Source: Hyphomonadaceae bacterium (GTDB lineage: Bacteria > Pseudomonadota > Alphaproteobacteria > Caulobacterales > Hyphomonadaceae). Taken from it: 64,000 bases of DNA. Shown here one piece after another: positions 29,038 through 39,333 of this stretch. A program made the position numbers and the translations under genes. Position 1 is the stretch's first letter; each line of letters starts with the position of its first letter. The stretch covers positions 1 to 64,000 of the forward strand of contig JALHLR010000009.1 of NCBI GenBank assembly GCA_022844475.1, given 5' to 3'. The notes beneath the pieces were generated by a model. The model was given only the letters and a program-made list of their open reading frames with translations, searched no databases and was not told the origin of the DNA.

Positions 29038-30426
29038 TCAGTGCCGGTGCTCCAGCGCCAACTCGCTCAGATTGCGGCGCATGGCGCGCGGGTTGTTGCG
29101 TGGGTCGGACAGCGCCATGATGTCATCGGCACGCTGACCATTCGGCGTGTTCATGTCCAGCGCGTCGCGGGCCCTTCGCGCGAAGTTGAAGGCGCGGGCA
29201 AGGTCTCCGACGATGTAGGCCTCCTCCGCCGTGGCGAGGTTTGCGTCGCCGATGCGGTCCTGCTTGGCGTAGGCCACGGCCAGCTGGTTCCAGGCGAAGG
29301 CGTTGTCCGGCTCGAGCTGGACGGCGTCCATCAGCAGGCCTTCGGCCTCCTTGATCGCCGGATCCTGCTTGGTGCCGATCAGCGAGCGCGCAAGGTTCAC
29401 CTTCAGCAGGGCGTGCTTCGGGGCCAGTTCGACCGACTTGCGATGCGGCGCGACGGACTCCGCCGCCTTGCCGCTCTCGAACAGGACCTGGCCTTTCAGC
29501 TCATGGAAATAAGCGTTGTCCGGCTGTTCCGCGATCAGCGATTCGATCTGGGTGAGCGCGGCCTTGATGTCGACCGCGCGATAGGCTGCGATGGCGCGCG
29601 CATAGCGCGCCGGTATAGATTGATCGCTACCCGGATAGCGCGAAAGGACGCGGCTCGGCGGGCCGATGAAGCCGACAAGTTTGGCCTGCATCATCTTTAG
29701 CTGCATGATCTCTTCGGGTGTCTGCGGTCGCGCCTTGCCGGCGATCTCCTTGGCGCGGCGCGCCACGCTGCTGATGCGGTCGCTCGATATCGGATGCACG
29801 CGGAAGTAGGGATCGCGGCGCGATTCCGACATCAGTTCCTGATAGCGGAATTTCTCCATGAAGGAGACGTTTCCGTCCGCTGACTGTCCCGTTTTTTCCA
29901 TGAGTTCCACACCGAACAAGTCGCAGGCGGCTTCTTCCGAACGTGTGTGCTTGAAGAAGCTCAACATCCCGAACTGCGAGGCGGAACCGAACAGGGCAAG
30001 CGCCGCATCCGGGGCGCCGGCGAAGAGCGCGAGCGCGCCGAGGCCCATCGTGATCAGCGAAATGTTGCCGCTGCCTTGGGCCGCGACCTGGCGCGTGACG
30101 TTGTGGCCGAGGGCGATGTGCCCTGTCTCGTGCCCGATGACGCCTTTCAACTCCTCCGGAGTACGCGCCTCCATGATGAGGCCGGTGTGAAGGAACATGT
30201 TCTGGCCAGCGGCGACGAAGGCGTTCAGCGAGTCGTCCTGCACGATGTACATGTTCACGTCCGCGGGCTTCAGCCCCGCGGCCGCGAACAGTGGCTCCGA
30301 ATACTCGCGAAGGATCTGCTCGATTTCCGCGTCGCGGATCAGGCCCTGCGCTGTCGCGGTAAGCGGCAACGCAAGCGCGAGGACGGGCGCGGCGACGGCG
30401 CGGAGGAATTTCTGCATAACGCCCAT
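29038..30426 (-). CDS. Secreted M48-family metalloprotease with TPR-like C-terminus (BepA-like)
   Basis: Signal peptide; GVIGHETGHIALGHNVTRQ (HExxH); TPR-like C-terminal half. Confidence 0.92.
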   Translation of the reverse strand: MGVMQKFLRAVAAPVLALALPLTATAQGLIRDAEIEQILREYSEPLFAAAGLKPADVNMYIVQDDSLNAFVAAGQNMFLHTGLIMEARTPEELKGVIGHETGHIALGHNVTRQVAAQGSGNISLITMGLGALALFAGAPDAALALFGSASQFGMLSFFKHTRSEEAACDLFGVELMEKTGQSADGNVSFMEKFRYQELMSESRRDPYFRVHPISSDRISSVARRAKEIAGKARPQTPEEIMQLKMMQAKLVGFIGPPSRVLSRYPGSDQSIPARYARAIAAYRAVDIKAALTQIESLIAEQPDNAYFHELKGQVLFESGKAAESVAPHRKSVELAPKHALLKVNLARSLIGTKQDPAIKEAEGLLMDAVQLEPDNAFAWNQLAVAYAKQDRIGDANLATAEEAYIVGDLARAFNFARRARDALDMNTPNGQRADDIMALSDPRNNPRAMRRNLSELALEHRH

Positions 30427-30521
30427 GCGAACGCTCTCTTTCGATCCCGCCGACAGCCAAGCTAGCCATCGGGCCCGGATAGTCAAAGCCGCCGCGCTGT
30501 TCCGCTGCCTGTGTTAGCGGT

Positions 30522-33011
30522 TCAGCCTGTGCGGCGGCGGTTCCACCAGCCAGCTTTCCGGGGAGCCTCTCCGGACGGGGCCGGAACTTCAGGCTCGCCA
30601 TGGATGGCGTGGCGCCGGGCCTCAACCGTCTCGGCCGCAGGTGCGGCCGGTTCGTGCCTGGACCCGACTGGAGCAGGCTGCGGGGCAGATGCGGCGATTT
30701 CGTGGTCGGGCGCTGGCTCCGGCGCCGGTCTTGCGGCGACGGGTTGCGCCTGCGGCTCGGGCGCTGCGGCTACGGCTTCCGCCGGTTCGCTTTCCGCGGG
30801 AGCTTCGAACACCGGCGTTGGTTCGATCGGGGCAGCCGCGAGCGGTGCGGGTTCCGCGGCCGGTTCTTCAGGTTCCGGCGCGGTCTGGGCCACGAGGAAG
30901 GGGGCCGCCGCCAGGAAATCGAGCATCTCGCCGCCATCTGCGGCAATGTCCGGTGTGCGATTGCGCTCGCCGCGCTCGGGACGGTCGCCCCGGCCGCCAC
31001 GACGCCGGCGGCGTCCGCCACGGCCGCGACCGTCGTCGCGCTCGCCATCCTCGCGTGCAACGACTGGCTGCGCCTGTTCCGGCGTATCGCCGTCATCCGA
31101 GTCTGCGGTCTCGCGTCCGCGGTCTTTCCCGCCACGGCGGCGGCGGCCACCACGGCGGCCACGGCGTCCGCCGCGGTTGCGGTCGCGATCGCCATCCTCG
31201 TCTTCCGCGTCCGAGCTGGACTCTTCTTCTGACTCTTCGTCTTCCTCGTGATCGTGGCCTTCGTGCTCGTCATCGGACTCGTCCTCGGAGTCCTCGACGA
31301 TGTCATCGTCTTCCTCCTCGATCTCGTCAGGAGCCGGCGGCGGCAGGGGTTTAAGCCTCCGAAGGTCGATAGGCTGCATCGGCTTGGGCGCGACGACATT
31401 GCCGTCGGCGCGGCCCTCGATGTTGAATTCGCCGGCCTTCAGGTCTTCGTCGGCCTCGATGCGCACGAGCACGTGGTTGTCGGATTCAATCGCGGCGATC
31501 GACGAGCGCTTTTCGTTGAGCAGGTACAGCGCAACTTCGGCTGCGGCCTGGACATGCACCGTCTGTACGCGGTCGTCAGCGGCGCGGGCTTCGATCATGC
31601 GCAGTAGTTGGATCGCAGCGCTTTCGATTGAGCGCATGCGGCCAGTGCCGCCGCAATGATCGCAGGGCTCGGATGACAATTCCAGCACGCCGGCGCGACG
31701 GCGCTGGCGCGAGATTTCGAACAGGCCGAACTGCGAGATGCGGCCCGTCTGCACGCGGGCGCGGTCGATCTTCAGGCAGTCCTTCATCTTCTTTTCGACG
31801 GCCCGGTTGTTCTTCATGTCCTCCATGTCGATGAAGTCGATGACGATCAGGCCGGCGAGGTCGCGAAGACGCATCTGGCGAGAGGCTTCAGCCGCCGCTT
31901 CCAGGTTGGTTTTCAGCGCTGTGGCTTCGACATTACGCTCGCGCGTCGCCTTGCCGGAGTTGACGTCGATAGCGACGAGCGCCTCGGTCTGGTTGATCAC
32001 GATGTAGCCGCCGGAGGGCAGTTGGACGGTCGGCGCGTAGATGCCCTCGAGCTGATCCTCGACGCCGGTCATCACGAAAAGCGGGCCGTTGTCGTCATGA
32101 TGGACGACCTTCCGCGTATGTGACGGCATTAGCATTTTCACGAAGGTGCGCGCTTCGTTGTAGGCGTCCTCGCCCTCGACAATGATGCGCTCCACATCCT
32201 TGTCGTAGAGGTCGCGGACGGCGCGAAGAACCAGGTGGCCCTCCTCGTGGATGAGGGCGGGCGCCATGGATTCCATCGTCTTGCCGACGATCTGCTGCCA
32301 GAGCTTGGTGAGGTATTCGAAGTCGCGGCGCACTTCGTTCTTTGTGCGCTTGGCGCCTGCGGTGCGGACGATAAGCCCGGCGCCGCGGGGAATTTCAAAT
32401 TCCGACGTGATGGACTTCAGGCGCTTGCGATCAGCCGCGTTGGTGATCTTGCGGGAGATGCCGCCGCCGCGCGAGGTGTTGGGCATCAGCACGCAATAGC
32501 GGCCCGCGAGCGAGAGGTAGGTGGTCAGCGCCGCGCCCTTGTTGCCGCGCTCTTCCTTGACGACCTGCACCAGCATGACCTGCCGGCGGCGGATCACCTC
32601 CTGGATCTTGTATTTGCGCTGGAAGAGGGCATTGCGGCGGTTCTGCTTGCGCTCTTCCTCCTCGTCGGTGGCATCATCGCCGCCATTCTCGGTCGAGCTT
32701 TCGTCCTCGTCATCATCGCCTTCTTCTTCATCGGCTTCCGCAAGCAGCGCTTCCCGATCTTCCTTGGGGATCTGGTAGTAGTCGGGATGGATCTCTGCGA
32801 AAGCCAGAAAGCCGTGGCGGTTGCCGCCATAATCGACGAAGGCCGCCTGAAGAGACGGCTCGACGCGTGTTACCTTGGCGAGATAGATATTGCCGCGAAG
32901 CTGGCGCTTGTTGCGGGCTTCGAAATCAAAGTCTTCGATCTGACCGTCTGCGACGACGGCCACCCGGGTCTCCTCCGGGTGGGTGGCGTCGATCAACATG
33001 AGCTTGCTCAT
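30522..33011 (-). CDS. rne: Ribonuclease E
   Basis: 829 aa; MSKLMLIDATHPEETRVAVV, S1 region with acidic insert, ALVAIDVNSGKATRERNVEATALKTNLEAA, CDHCGGTG Zn-link, acidic and RG-rich disordered C-terminus ending KAGWWNRRRTG. Confidence 0.96.
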   Translation of the reverse strand: MSKLMLIDATHPEETRVAVVADGQIEDFDFEARNKRQLRGNIYLAKVTRVEPSLQAAFVDYGGNRHGFLAFAEIHPDYYQIPKEDREALLAEADEEEGDDDEDESSTENGGDDATDEEEERKQNRRNALFQRKYKIQEVIRRRQVMLVQVVKEERGNKGAALTTYLSLAGRYCVLMPNTSRGGGISRKITNAADRKRLKSITSEFEIPRGAGLIVRTAGAKRTKNEVRRDFEYLTKLWQQIVGKTMESMAPALIHEEGHLVLRAVRDLYDKDVERIIVEGEDAYNEARTFVKMLMPSHTRKVVHHDDNGPLFVMTGVEDQLEGIYAPTVQLPSGGYIVINQTEALVAIDVNSGKATRERNVEATALKTNLEAAAEASRQMRLRDLAGLIVIDFIDMEDMKNNRAVEKKMKDCLKIDRARVQTGRISQFGLFEISRQRRRAGVLELSSEPCDHCGGTGRMRSIESAAIQLLRMIEARAADDRVQTVHVQAAAEVALYLLNEKRSSIAAIESDNHVLVRIEADEDLKAGEFNIEGRADGNVVAPKPMQPIDLRRLKPLPPPAPDEIEEEDDDIVEDSEDESDDEHEGHDHEEDEESEEESSSDAEDEDGDRDRNRGGRRGRRGGRRRRGGKDRGRETADSDDGDTPEQAQPVVAREDGERDDGRGRGGRRRRRGGRGDRPERGERNRTPDIAADGGEMLDFLAAAPFLVAQTAPEPEEPAAEPAPLAAAPIEPTPVFEAPAESEPAEAVAAAPEPQAQPVAARPAPEPAPDHEIAASAPQPAPVGSRHEPAAPAAETVEARRHAIHGEPEVPAPSGEAPRKAGWWNRRRTG

Positions 33012-33330
33012 GGACTGGAACCTCGTGTGAAAAGCGGGCGGCGCGCAGATGCGCTGCCTTGGCCCGCGAATGGGTTGGGAGTGGAAGTGACGAGAGGGCT
33101 CGGCGTCCGGTCTGGCTGACTGAATCTCGCGAAGTCGCGTTCATAATGCCCTGACCATGGAGGCAGCGGGATCGCTGACCACCGAAACGCTCGAAGCCGT
33201 TTAGCGCCCTGTACTGGATAGGTTTTTTCTGAAAAACCGCCGCCAGGACGCGCAAGACATGTCGTTGGGACCGCCTTGTGACTCACCTATGCACGCATTG
33301 CGCTCAGAGGGGAAGCGTCGAATATCCCTT

Positions 33331-33807
33331 CTATTGTTGTGGACAAGGGCGGTTGTGAGCAATCACCCCAATGCGCTTGACGCGCCCGTCAACGTTGCCG
33401 GCCTCGAAATAGATGTCCCCATAGTCGTACATCGTGGTGTCCGGGCGGTTCTCAACGCAGCGCGGCTTGCCGAGGGTCGCGCGCGCAAAGATCTGCTCGG
33501 CGCCCGGACGGACCCCGCCATCGGTATGGAATCGGGCGTCTTCGGTGATGATCCAGTAGACCTTATCGTCGGCTCCCACCGTCAGGCCGTTGGGAAAGGA
33601 GTAGGTGGTGGCGTCTGTGCCGGGGATAGGCGCTGTCCGCACCGGAGCACCCTTGACCGCCAGCAGTGTCGCGAGCGGCATGCCGATCTCGATTTCGCCA
33701 ATCCTCTTGCCCCGGACGACAAGATCGTCGTTCAGGTTTGGCGGCGTACTGGCGCAGGCCGCCATAACCAGCGCCGCCAGCGGATAGCCAAAGTGGAGAG
33801 CCTTCAT
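33331..33807 (-). CDS. Hypothetical lipoprotein
   Basis: 158 aa; MKALHFGYPLAALVMAACAST lipobox. Confidence 0.65.
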   Translation of the reverse strand: MKALHFGYPLAALVMAACASTPPNLNDDLVVRGKRIGEIEIGMPLATLLAVKGAPVRTAPIPGTDATTYSFPNGLTVGADDKVYWIITEDARFHTDGGVRPGAEQIFARATLGKPRCVENRPDTTMYDYGDIYFEAGNVDGRVKRIGVIAHNRPCPQQ

Positions 33808-33960
33808 CGTCGATGAACTCGTCTCGTGCGCCCCCGCAGTTGCCGAACACTCCTGATAGCGCGCCTTCTGTCCAGCGTCAGTAGCGATCCCAACGAACAG
33901 TTAACGACACGGGGTTACTAATCAGCATCCGGGCCAGAATGGCCGGAAATTGCTATTGCG

Positions 33961-35169
33961 GTGGGTGCTGCGGACGTGCGGGCCTGGTTGCTGACCCTTG
34001 TGTCGCTTTTCGGCCTCGCCATGCTGGCGGGTGTTGGCGCGCAGGCTGCGCCTCCGGTGGAGCGCGTAACGGCCGTGCGTATCGGCGGCGAGGGGCTGGC
34101 GACCCGCGTGGTCGTCGAGTCTGACGCCCCGCTGAAGTACCACGTCTTCGTGCTGGCGGCGGGCAGCAGCCGAGTTGTGGTTGATCTTCCCCGCGTGCGC
34201 TGGTCCATCAACGGGCTGACCGCCGAGGCTGGGTCGGGGAAGGGAAGCGGGGTCGTTTCGGGCTATCGCTATGCCCACAACACGGCTTCCACCTCGCGTC
34301 TTGTGCTTGACCTGGCCAGGCCGGCTGTTGTCGCCCGCGAGTTCATGCTTTCACCAAAAACCTCTGGCGAGCGTCATAAACTCGTCCTCGATCTCGAACC
34401 CGCCACAGCCGAGGCTTTCGCTGCAGCAGCGGCTGACCCGGCGCCGGGACCACCGACTGTTCCGCGACAGGCCGCCCGCAATCCGCTGATCGTCATCGAC
34501 CCGGGCCATGGCGGGAAGGACCCTGGCGCGATTTCGAAATCGGGCTTGCTGGAAAAGGACGTAACGCTTGCGGCAGCATTCGCGCTGCGGGACGAACTTC
34601 TGAAATCCAAGCGCTACGATGTTGCCCTGACGCGCTCGACGGACCTCTTCATCGAGCTGGAGGACCGTGTCACCAAAGCGCGTAATCTGGGCGCCGACCT
34701 GTTCATCGCGCTGCACGCCGACGCCGGACCCAAGCCGTCAACCAGCGGCGCATCAGTCTACACGCTCTCTCAGGAGGGCGAAAAGCGCATCGACGGCGCT
34801 CGCAGGGCGAACGACTGGATTCTCGACGTGGAGGTCGACTCAGGCCGGCCCGCCGAGGTGAACAGAATCCTTGCCGACCTTGTCCAGCGCGAAACGAAGA
34901 ACCAGTCCGCACGCTTCGCCCAGATGCTTGCCGAGTCGATTGCGCAGACGGGATGGCCCACCCTTGAGAACACGCATCGTCAGAAGGGGTTTTTCGTTCT
35001 CCTGAGCCCGGACGTGCCGGCCGCGCTGCTGGAGATGGGGTTCATGACCAATGACAACGACGCCGCAGCGATGGTTTCGGAGACCAAACGGCGCAAGCTG
35101 GTTAACGGGGTCGTTGGGGCCATTGACCAGTTCTTCGAGAACCAGACGCGGCTGGTTGCCGCGCGTTGA
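33961..35169 (+). CDS. amiC: N-acetylmuramoyl-L-alanine amidase (AMIN + Amidase_3)
   Basis: 402 aa; AMIN-like N-terminus, VIDPGHGGKDPGAISKSGLLEKDVTLAAA, FIALHADA, LLEMGFMTND. Confidence 0.93.
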   Translation: MGAADVRAWLLTLVSLFGLAMLAGVGAQAAPPVERVTAVRIGGEGLATRVVVESDAPLKYHVFVLAAGSSRVVVDLPRVRWSINGLTAEAGSGKGSGVVSGYRYAHNTASTSRLVLDLARPAVVAREFMLSPKTSGERHKLVLDLEPATAEAFAAAAADPAPGPPTVPRQAARNPLIVIDPGHGGKDPGAISKSGLLEKDVTLAAAFALRDELLKSKRYDVALTRSTDLFIELEDRVTKARNLGADLFIALHADAGPKPSTSGASVYTLSQEGEKRIDGARRANDWILDVEVDSGRPAEVNRILADLVQRETKNQSARFAQMLAESIAQTGWPTLENTHRQKGFFVLLSPDVPAALLEMGFMTNDNDAAAMVSETKRRKLVNGVVGAIDQFFENQTRLVAAR

Positions 35170-35391
35170 TGCGCCGTTCCGCCTTGAGTCCCGCATGGTG
35201 CGGAATGCGCCTCGGCCGCTGTCGCTGGCATGCGGCAAGTATGTGCTGAGTTTAACTCTGCGCGGGCCTGTCCCCCGCGGGTTCCGCGCCTTAAAGTCAC
35301 CGCAAACATTGGTGATTCCGAACCATCAGGCGGATCGTCCCTCGCGGGCGGTCTCGCCCGTCTCTGGACTGCCCATTTCGGCCGGTGAGAA

Positions 35392-38052
35392 ATGCAACTG
35401 ACGATGTCCCGTTGGAACTGGAAGACGATACTGATCTCGATCGCATCCGTGATCGGGATGGCGATCGTGGCGTTCGTCGTCTGGTTCTTCATCGTCACGC
35501 AGAATCTTCCGTCCGAGGAGCAGCTGCGCAACTACGAGCCGCCGATCATGAGCCGCGTGCACGCAGGCGACGGCAAGCTGGTGGCGGAGTTTGCCACTGA
35601 ACACCGCGTGTACGTGCCCTCGGAAGAATTGCCCGAGCAACTCGTGCAGGCCTTCATCTCGGCCGAGGACAAGTCGTTCTTTGAACACTCGGGCATCGAC
35701 CTCTGGGGCATGTTCCGCGGCACCGTCCTGAACGCGCTGCAGGGCAAGCGCATGACAGGCGGCTCGACGATCACGCAGCAGGTCGTCAAGAACATGCTGA
35801 CCGGGGACGAGCGCTCGATCGATCGCAAGGTGCGCGAGGCGGTTCTCGCCATGCGCATCGAGGGGCAGCTCACCAAGGAGCAGATCCTCGAACTCTACAT
35901 GAACGAGATCTATCTCGGCGGCCGCTCGTACGGGGTCGGCGCCGCGGCGCTCAACTATTTCGGCAAGTCGCTGGGCCAGCTCACGCTCGCCGAGAGCGCG
36001 ATGCTTGCCGGCCTGCCGCAGGCGCCGGGCCGCGTGAACCCGCTGCTGAATCCCGAAGCGGCAACGAAGCGGCGCAACTATGTGATCGGGCGCATGTTTG
36101 AGAATGGTTTCATCGACAAAGCGGCTGCGGACGCTGCCTATGCCGAGCCCCTCAAGGTCGTCGATCGCCTCAACTCGGATGAGAACATCGCGTCGGCATA
36201 CTATGTTGAGGAGCTCCGTAAGGAGATCATGTCGCTCGGCGAGCAGAAGAAGCTCGAAGGCATCGACAGCCGTGAGAGTGCAAGCAAGGCGCTGCTCGGC
36301 GGCGGCCTCTCGATCCGCTCCACACTCGATTCAAACCTGCAGCTGATTGCGCAGACGGCTTTGCGCGCCGGTCTCGAAACCTATGACCGCCGTCATGGCT
36401 GGCGCGGTCCGATCGGCACGATCGAGGTCAGCGATACGTTCGGCGACGCGCTCAGGAAGTTTGCCAACGAAGAGAAGAACAAAGTTGTCGTCGGCGGGGC
36501 CGGCAATGATTGGCGGACCGCGGTCGTCCGTTCGGTGTCGCGCGAAAGCGTGCGGCTGGGGCTTGATGGCGGCGAGACGGGAACGCTGCACGCCGACGAT
36601 GTGAAGTGGGCTGCGAGCTTCAAGCGCAAGGAAGGCGGTACGGGCCTGAAGGCAGGCGACGTGATCTTCGTTGCGGGATCTCCGACGCCGGACATCACTG
36701 TCCAGCTGATCACTGAATACGGTGTTCCGAAAACTCGCGCTGCGAATGCGCCGTGGCGGCTGCGCCAGGTGCCGGCCGTGCAGGGTGCTCTGGTCGCCAT
36801 GGACCCGCATACGGGTCGCGTTCTTGCAATGAGCGGCGGCTACTCGTTCGTGTCGAGCAAGTTCAACCGCGCCATCCAGGCCAAGCGCCAGCCTGGCTCG
36901 TCGTTCAAGCCGTTCGTGTACGCGGCTGCGATGGAGACGCCTGATCCAGCTACGGGTCTGTACAAGTGGACGCCGTCCTACCGGGTTCTCGATACGCCCT
37001 ACGTGTCCTGCCAGACGATTGCTGGCGAGGAGACCTGCTACAAGCCGCAGAACTATTCGGAACAGTTCTATGGCCTGACGCCGCTGCGCATCGGCGTGGA
37101 AAAATCCCGCAATGCGATGACTGTGCGTCTCGCCTCGGAGATCGGTTTCGACAAGGTGTCCGCCATCGGCGAGCGCCTTGGGATTTACGACAAGCTGCCG
37201 CCCTATGAATCGATGGCGCTCGGCGCAGGCGATACGACACTGATGCGCATGGCCGTGGCCTATGCCGAGACAGTGAACGGAGGCAAGCAGGTTCGCCCGG
37301 TCATGTTCGACCGGATCCAGAACCGCTATGGCAAGACCGTCTTCCGCACCGACCAGCGCGCGTGCCAGAGCTGCACGACGGAATGGAAGGGCGGACTTGC
37401 GCCGCCGGTGCTGGCTGACGATCGCCAACAGGTCATGGATCCGATCACCGCCTATCAGGTTGTCTCGATCCTGGAGGGCGCGGTCCAGCGCGGCACTGGC
37501 AGCACGATCCGCTCGGTCGGCAAGCCCGTTGCGGCGAAGACCGGCACGACCAACGACCAGTTCGATGCGTGGACGATGGGTTTCAGCCCTGATCTTGTCG
37601 CCGGCGTCTGGATCGGTTTCGACTCGCCGCGCGACATGGGCACGGGCGAGAGCGGCGGCCGCGTTGCCGCGCCAGTCTTCCGCGACTTCATGCTTGCGGC
37701 GCTGAAGGATCGGCCGGCGGTGACCTTCCGCGTTCCCAATGGCGTCGAACATGTCGAGGTCGATGCCGATACCGGCTGCCAGCCGGGATCGGACACGCGT
37801 CTTATCATCACCGAGGCTTTCCGTCCGGGCTCTGCGCCGACGGACCGTTGCGAAGCGCCGGTGGGCGCCGATGGCTATCGCGTCGACTTCAGCAAGGTCG
37901 CCGCTGGAGATGAAACGGCGTCGGCGACCCGCGATGGGCAGGTAACATCACAGCCCGACCCGGGCCTGCCGGTCGATCCGAACAATATCCAGCCCCAGCC
38001 GGGCGAGCCGGTTGAGGACGAGGATTTGACTTTCGATGACGGCACCTTCTAG
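35392..38052 (+). CDS. mrcA: Penicillin-binding protein 1A
   Basis: 886 aa; AEDKSFFEHSGID, GGSTITQQVVKNM, KRQPGSSFKPFVY, AAKTGTTNDQFDAW. Confidence 0.95.
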   Translation: MQLTMSRWNWKTILISIASVIGMAIVAFVVWFFIVTQNLPSEEQLRNYEPPIMSRVHAGDGKLVAEFATEHRVYVPSEELPEQLVQAFISAEDKSFFEHSGIDLWGMFRGTVLNALQGKRMTGGSTITQQVVKNMLTGDERSIDRKVREAVLAMRIEGQLTKEQILELYMNEIYLGGRSYGVGAAALNYFGKSLGQLTLAESAMLAGLPQAPGRVNPLLNPEAATKRRNYVIGRMFENGFIDKAAADAAYAEPLKVVDRLNSDENIASAYYVEELRKEIMSLGEQKKLEGIDSRESASKALLGGGLSIRSTLDSNLQLIAQTALRAGLETYDRRHGWRGPIGTIEVSDTFGDALRKFANEEKNKVVVGGAGNDWRTAVVRSVSRESVRLGLDGGETGTLHADDVKWAASFKRKEGGTGLKAGDVIFVAGSPTPDITVQLITEYGVPKTRAANAPWRLRQVPAVQGALVAMDPHTGRVLAMSGGYSFVSSKFNRAIQAKRQPGSSFKPFVYAAAMETPDPATGLYKWTPSYRVLDTPYVSCQTIAGEETCYKPQNYSEQFYGLTPLRIGVEKSRNAMTVRLASEIGFDKVSAIGERLGIYDKLPPYESMALGAGDTTLMRMAVAYAETVNGGKQVRPVMFDRIQNRYGKTVFRTDQRACQSCTTEWKGGLAPPVLADDRQQVMDPITAYQVVSILEGAVQRGTGSTIRSVGKPVAAKTGTTNDQFDAWTMGFSPDLVAGVWIGFDSPRDMGTGESGGRVAAPVFRDFMLAALKDRPAVTFRVPNGVEHVEVDADTGCQPGSDTRLIITEAFRPGSAPTDRCEAPVGADGYRVDFSKVAAGDETASATRDGQVTSQPDPGLPVDPNNIQPQPGEPVEDEDLTFDDGTF

Positions 38053-38088
38053 ACGCTGCGTTCGAGAAGAGCGGATACAGAGCCAGCC

Positions 38089-39214
38089 ATGACGCCTGAA
38101 GTCGAAAACATGATCGAGACGATCCGGCAGTCGGTGAGCCTGCTCCGGAGGCGTCTTTGACTGGGGTTTCGCCGAGAAACGCCTTGCGGAGCTGAACGCT
38201 CTCTCCGAGCGTCCTGACTTCTGGAACGACCCCCAGAAAGCCCAGCCGATGATGCGGGAACGCAACCGCATCGAGTCAGCCATGAACGACATACGCATGC
38301 TGGAACGCGAGGCGGACGACGCAGTCGAGCTGTGGGACATGGCGGAGGACGAAGGCGACAAGGGCGCCCTTGCTGAGCTCGAGGCAAATGTCAGGGCGGC
38401 GCTGGGCAAGGCAAAGGACGCCGAGCTGAAGGCGCTGCTGTCCGGCGAGGTAGATGCGAACGACTGCTATATCGAGATCAACGCGGGGGCCGGCGGTACG
38501 GAGAGTCAGGACTGGGCGTCGATGCTTCGGCGCATGTATGTGCGTTATGCGAACGCCAAGGGCTGGAAGATCGAGGAGATCGACGACCACCCGGGCGAGA
38601 CGGCGGGGATCAAGTCCGCGACAATGCTGATCAAGGGCGAGTACGCCTATGGTTGGCTGAAGAGCGAGAGCGGCGTGCATCGTCTCGTGCGCATATCGCC
38701 CTACGACTCCAACGCGCGGCGCCATACAAGCTTTGCGAGCGTGTGGGTCTATCCGGTGATCGATGACACCATCGTTGTCGACATCAAGGAAAGCGATGTG
38801 CGCACGGACACGTATCGCGCCTCCGGCTCGGGCGGCCAGCACATCAACAAGACGGACTCAGCCGTGCGCCTCACACACGCGCCAACCGGCATTGTGGTCG
38901 CCGTGCAGGCTGAACGCTCCCAGCACAAGAACCGCGCCAAGGCATGGGACATGCTGCGTGCGCGCATCTACGAGATGGAGCTGAAGAAGCGGGAAGCTGC
39001 TGCGCAGGCCGAAGCCGACTCGAAGACCGAAATCGGCTGGGGCCGGCAGATCCGCTCCTACGTGCTGCAGCCATACCAGATGGTGAAGGACCTCCGGACG
39101 GGTGTCGAGACGTCGGATACCGGCGGCGTGCTCGATGGCGATCTCGACGCGTTTCTGCAGGCCTCGCTCAGCCACAAGCTGGGCCCGGAGACAGCAGTGC
39201 AGGACCTGGATTGA
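38089..39214 (+). CDS. prfB: Peptide chain release factor 2, with programmed +1 frameshift
   Basis: ATG 38089: [23 protein letters not shown] then TGA at 38158-38160 in CGT CTT TGA C; +1 shift continues [29 protein letters not shown] into the ORF-track frame; [19 protein letters not shown] motif. Confidence 0.95.
38147..38161 (+). promoter_or_regulatory. RF2 autoregulatory +1 frameshift site
   Basis: GGAGG-CGT-CTT-TGA-C: SD-like element 3 nt before the CUU slip codon. Confidence 0.9.
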
Positions 39215-39267
39215 GCGGGAAAAAGACGGCGCAAAGAACGATCTGACAAACCGGTTGCGAGTGGCAG

Positions 39268-39288
39268 ATTTATCGATTATCGATAAAT
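39268..39288. promoter_or_regulatory. Perfect 21-nt palindrome upstream of TonB-dependent receptor
   Basis: ATTTATCGAT-T-ATCGATAAAT, 45 bp before ATG 39334. Confidence 0.6.
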
Positions 39289-39333
39289 CAAGGTCAGGCG
39301 GTCGAATCCGCCATCGCGCGGAGCAGTTTCGTC

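Noticed and set aside
36331-37752. 473-aa minus-strand ORF
   Set aside because: Antisense shadow of the PBP1A gene.
38249-39214. prfB as annotated from the internal ATG at 38249
   Set aside because: A complete frameshift-dependent N-terminus is present from 38089; the internal start would truncate the protein.
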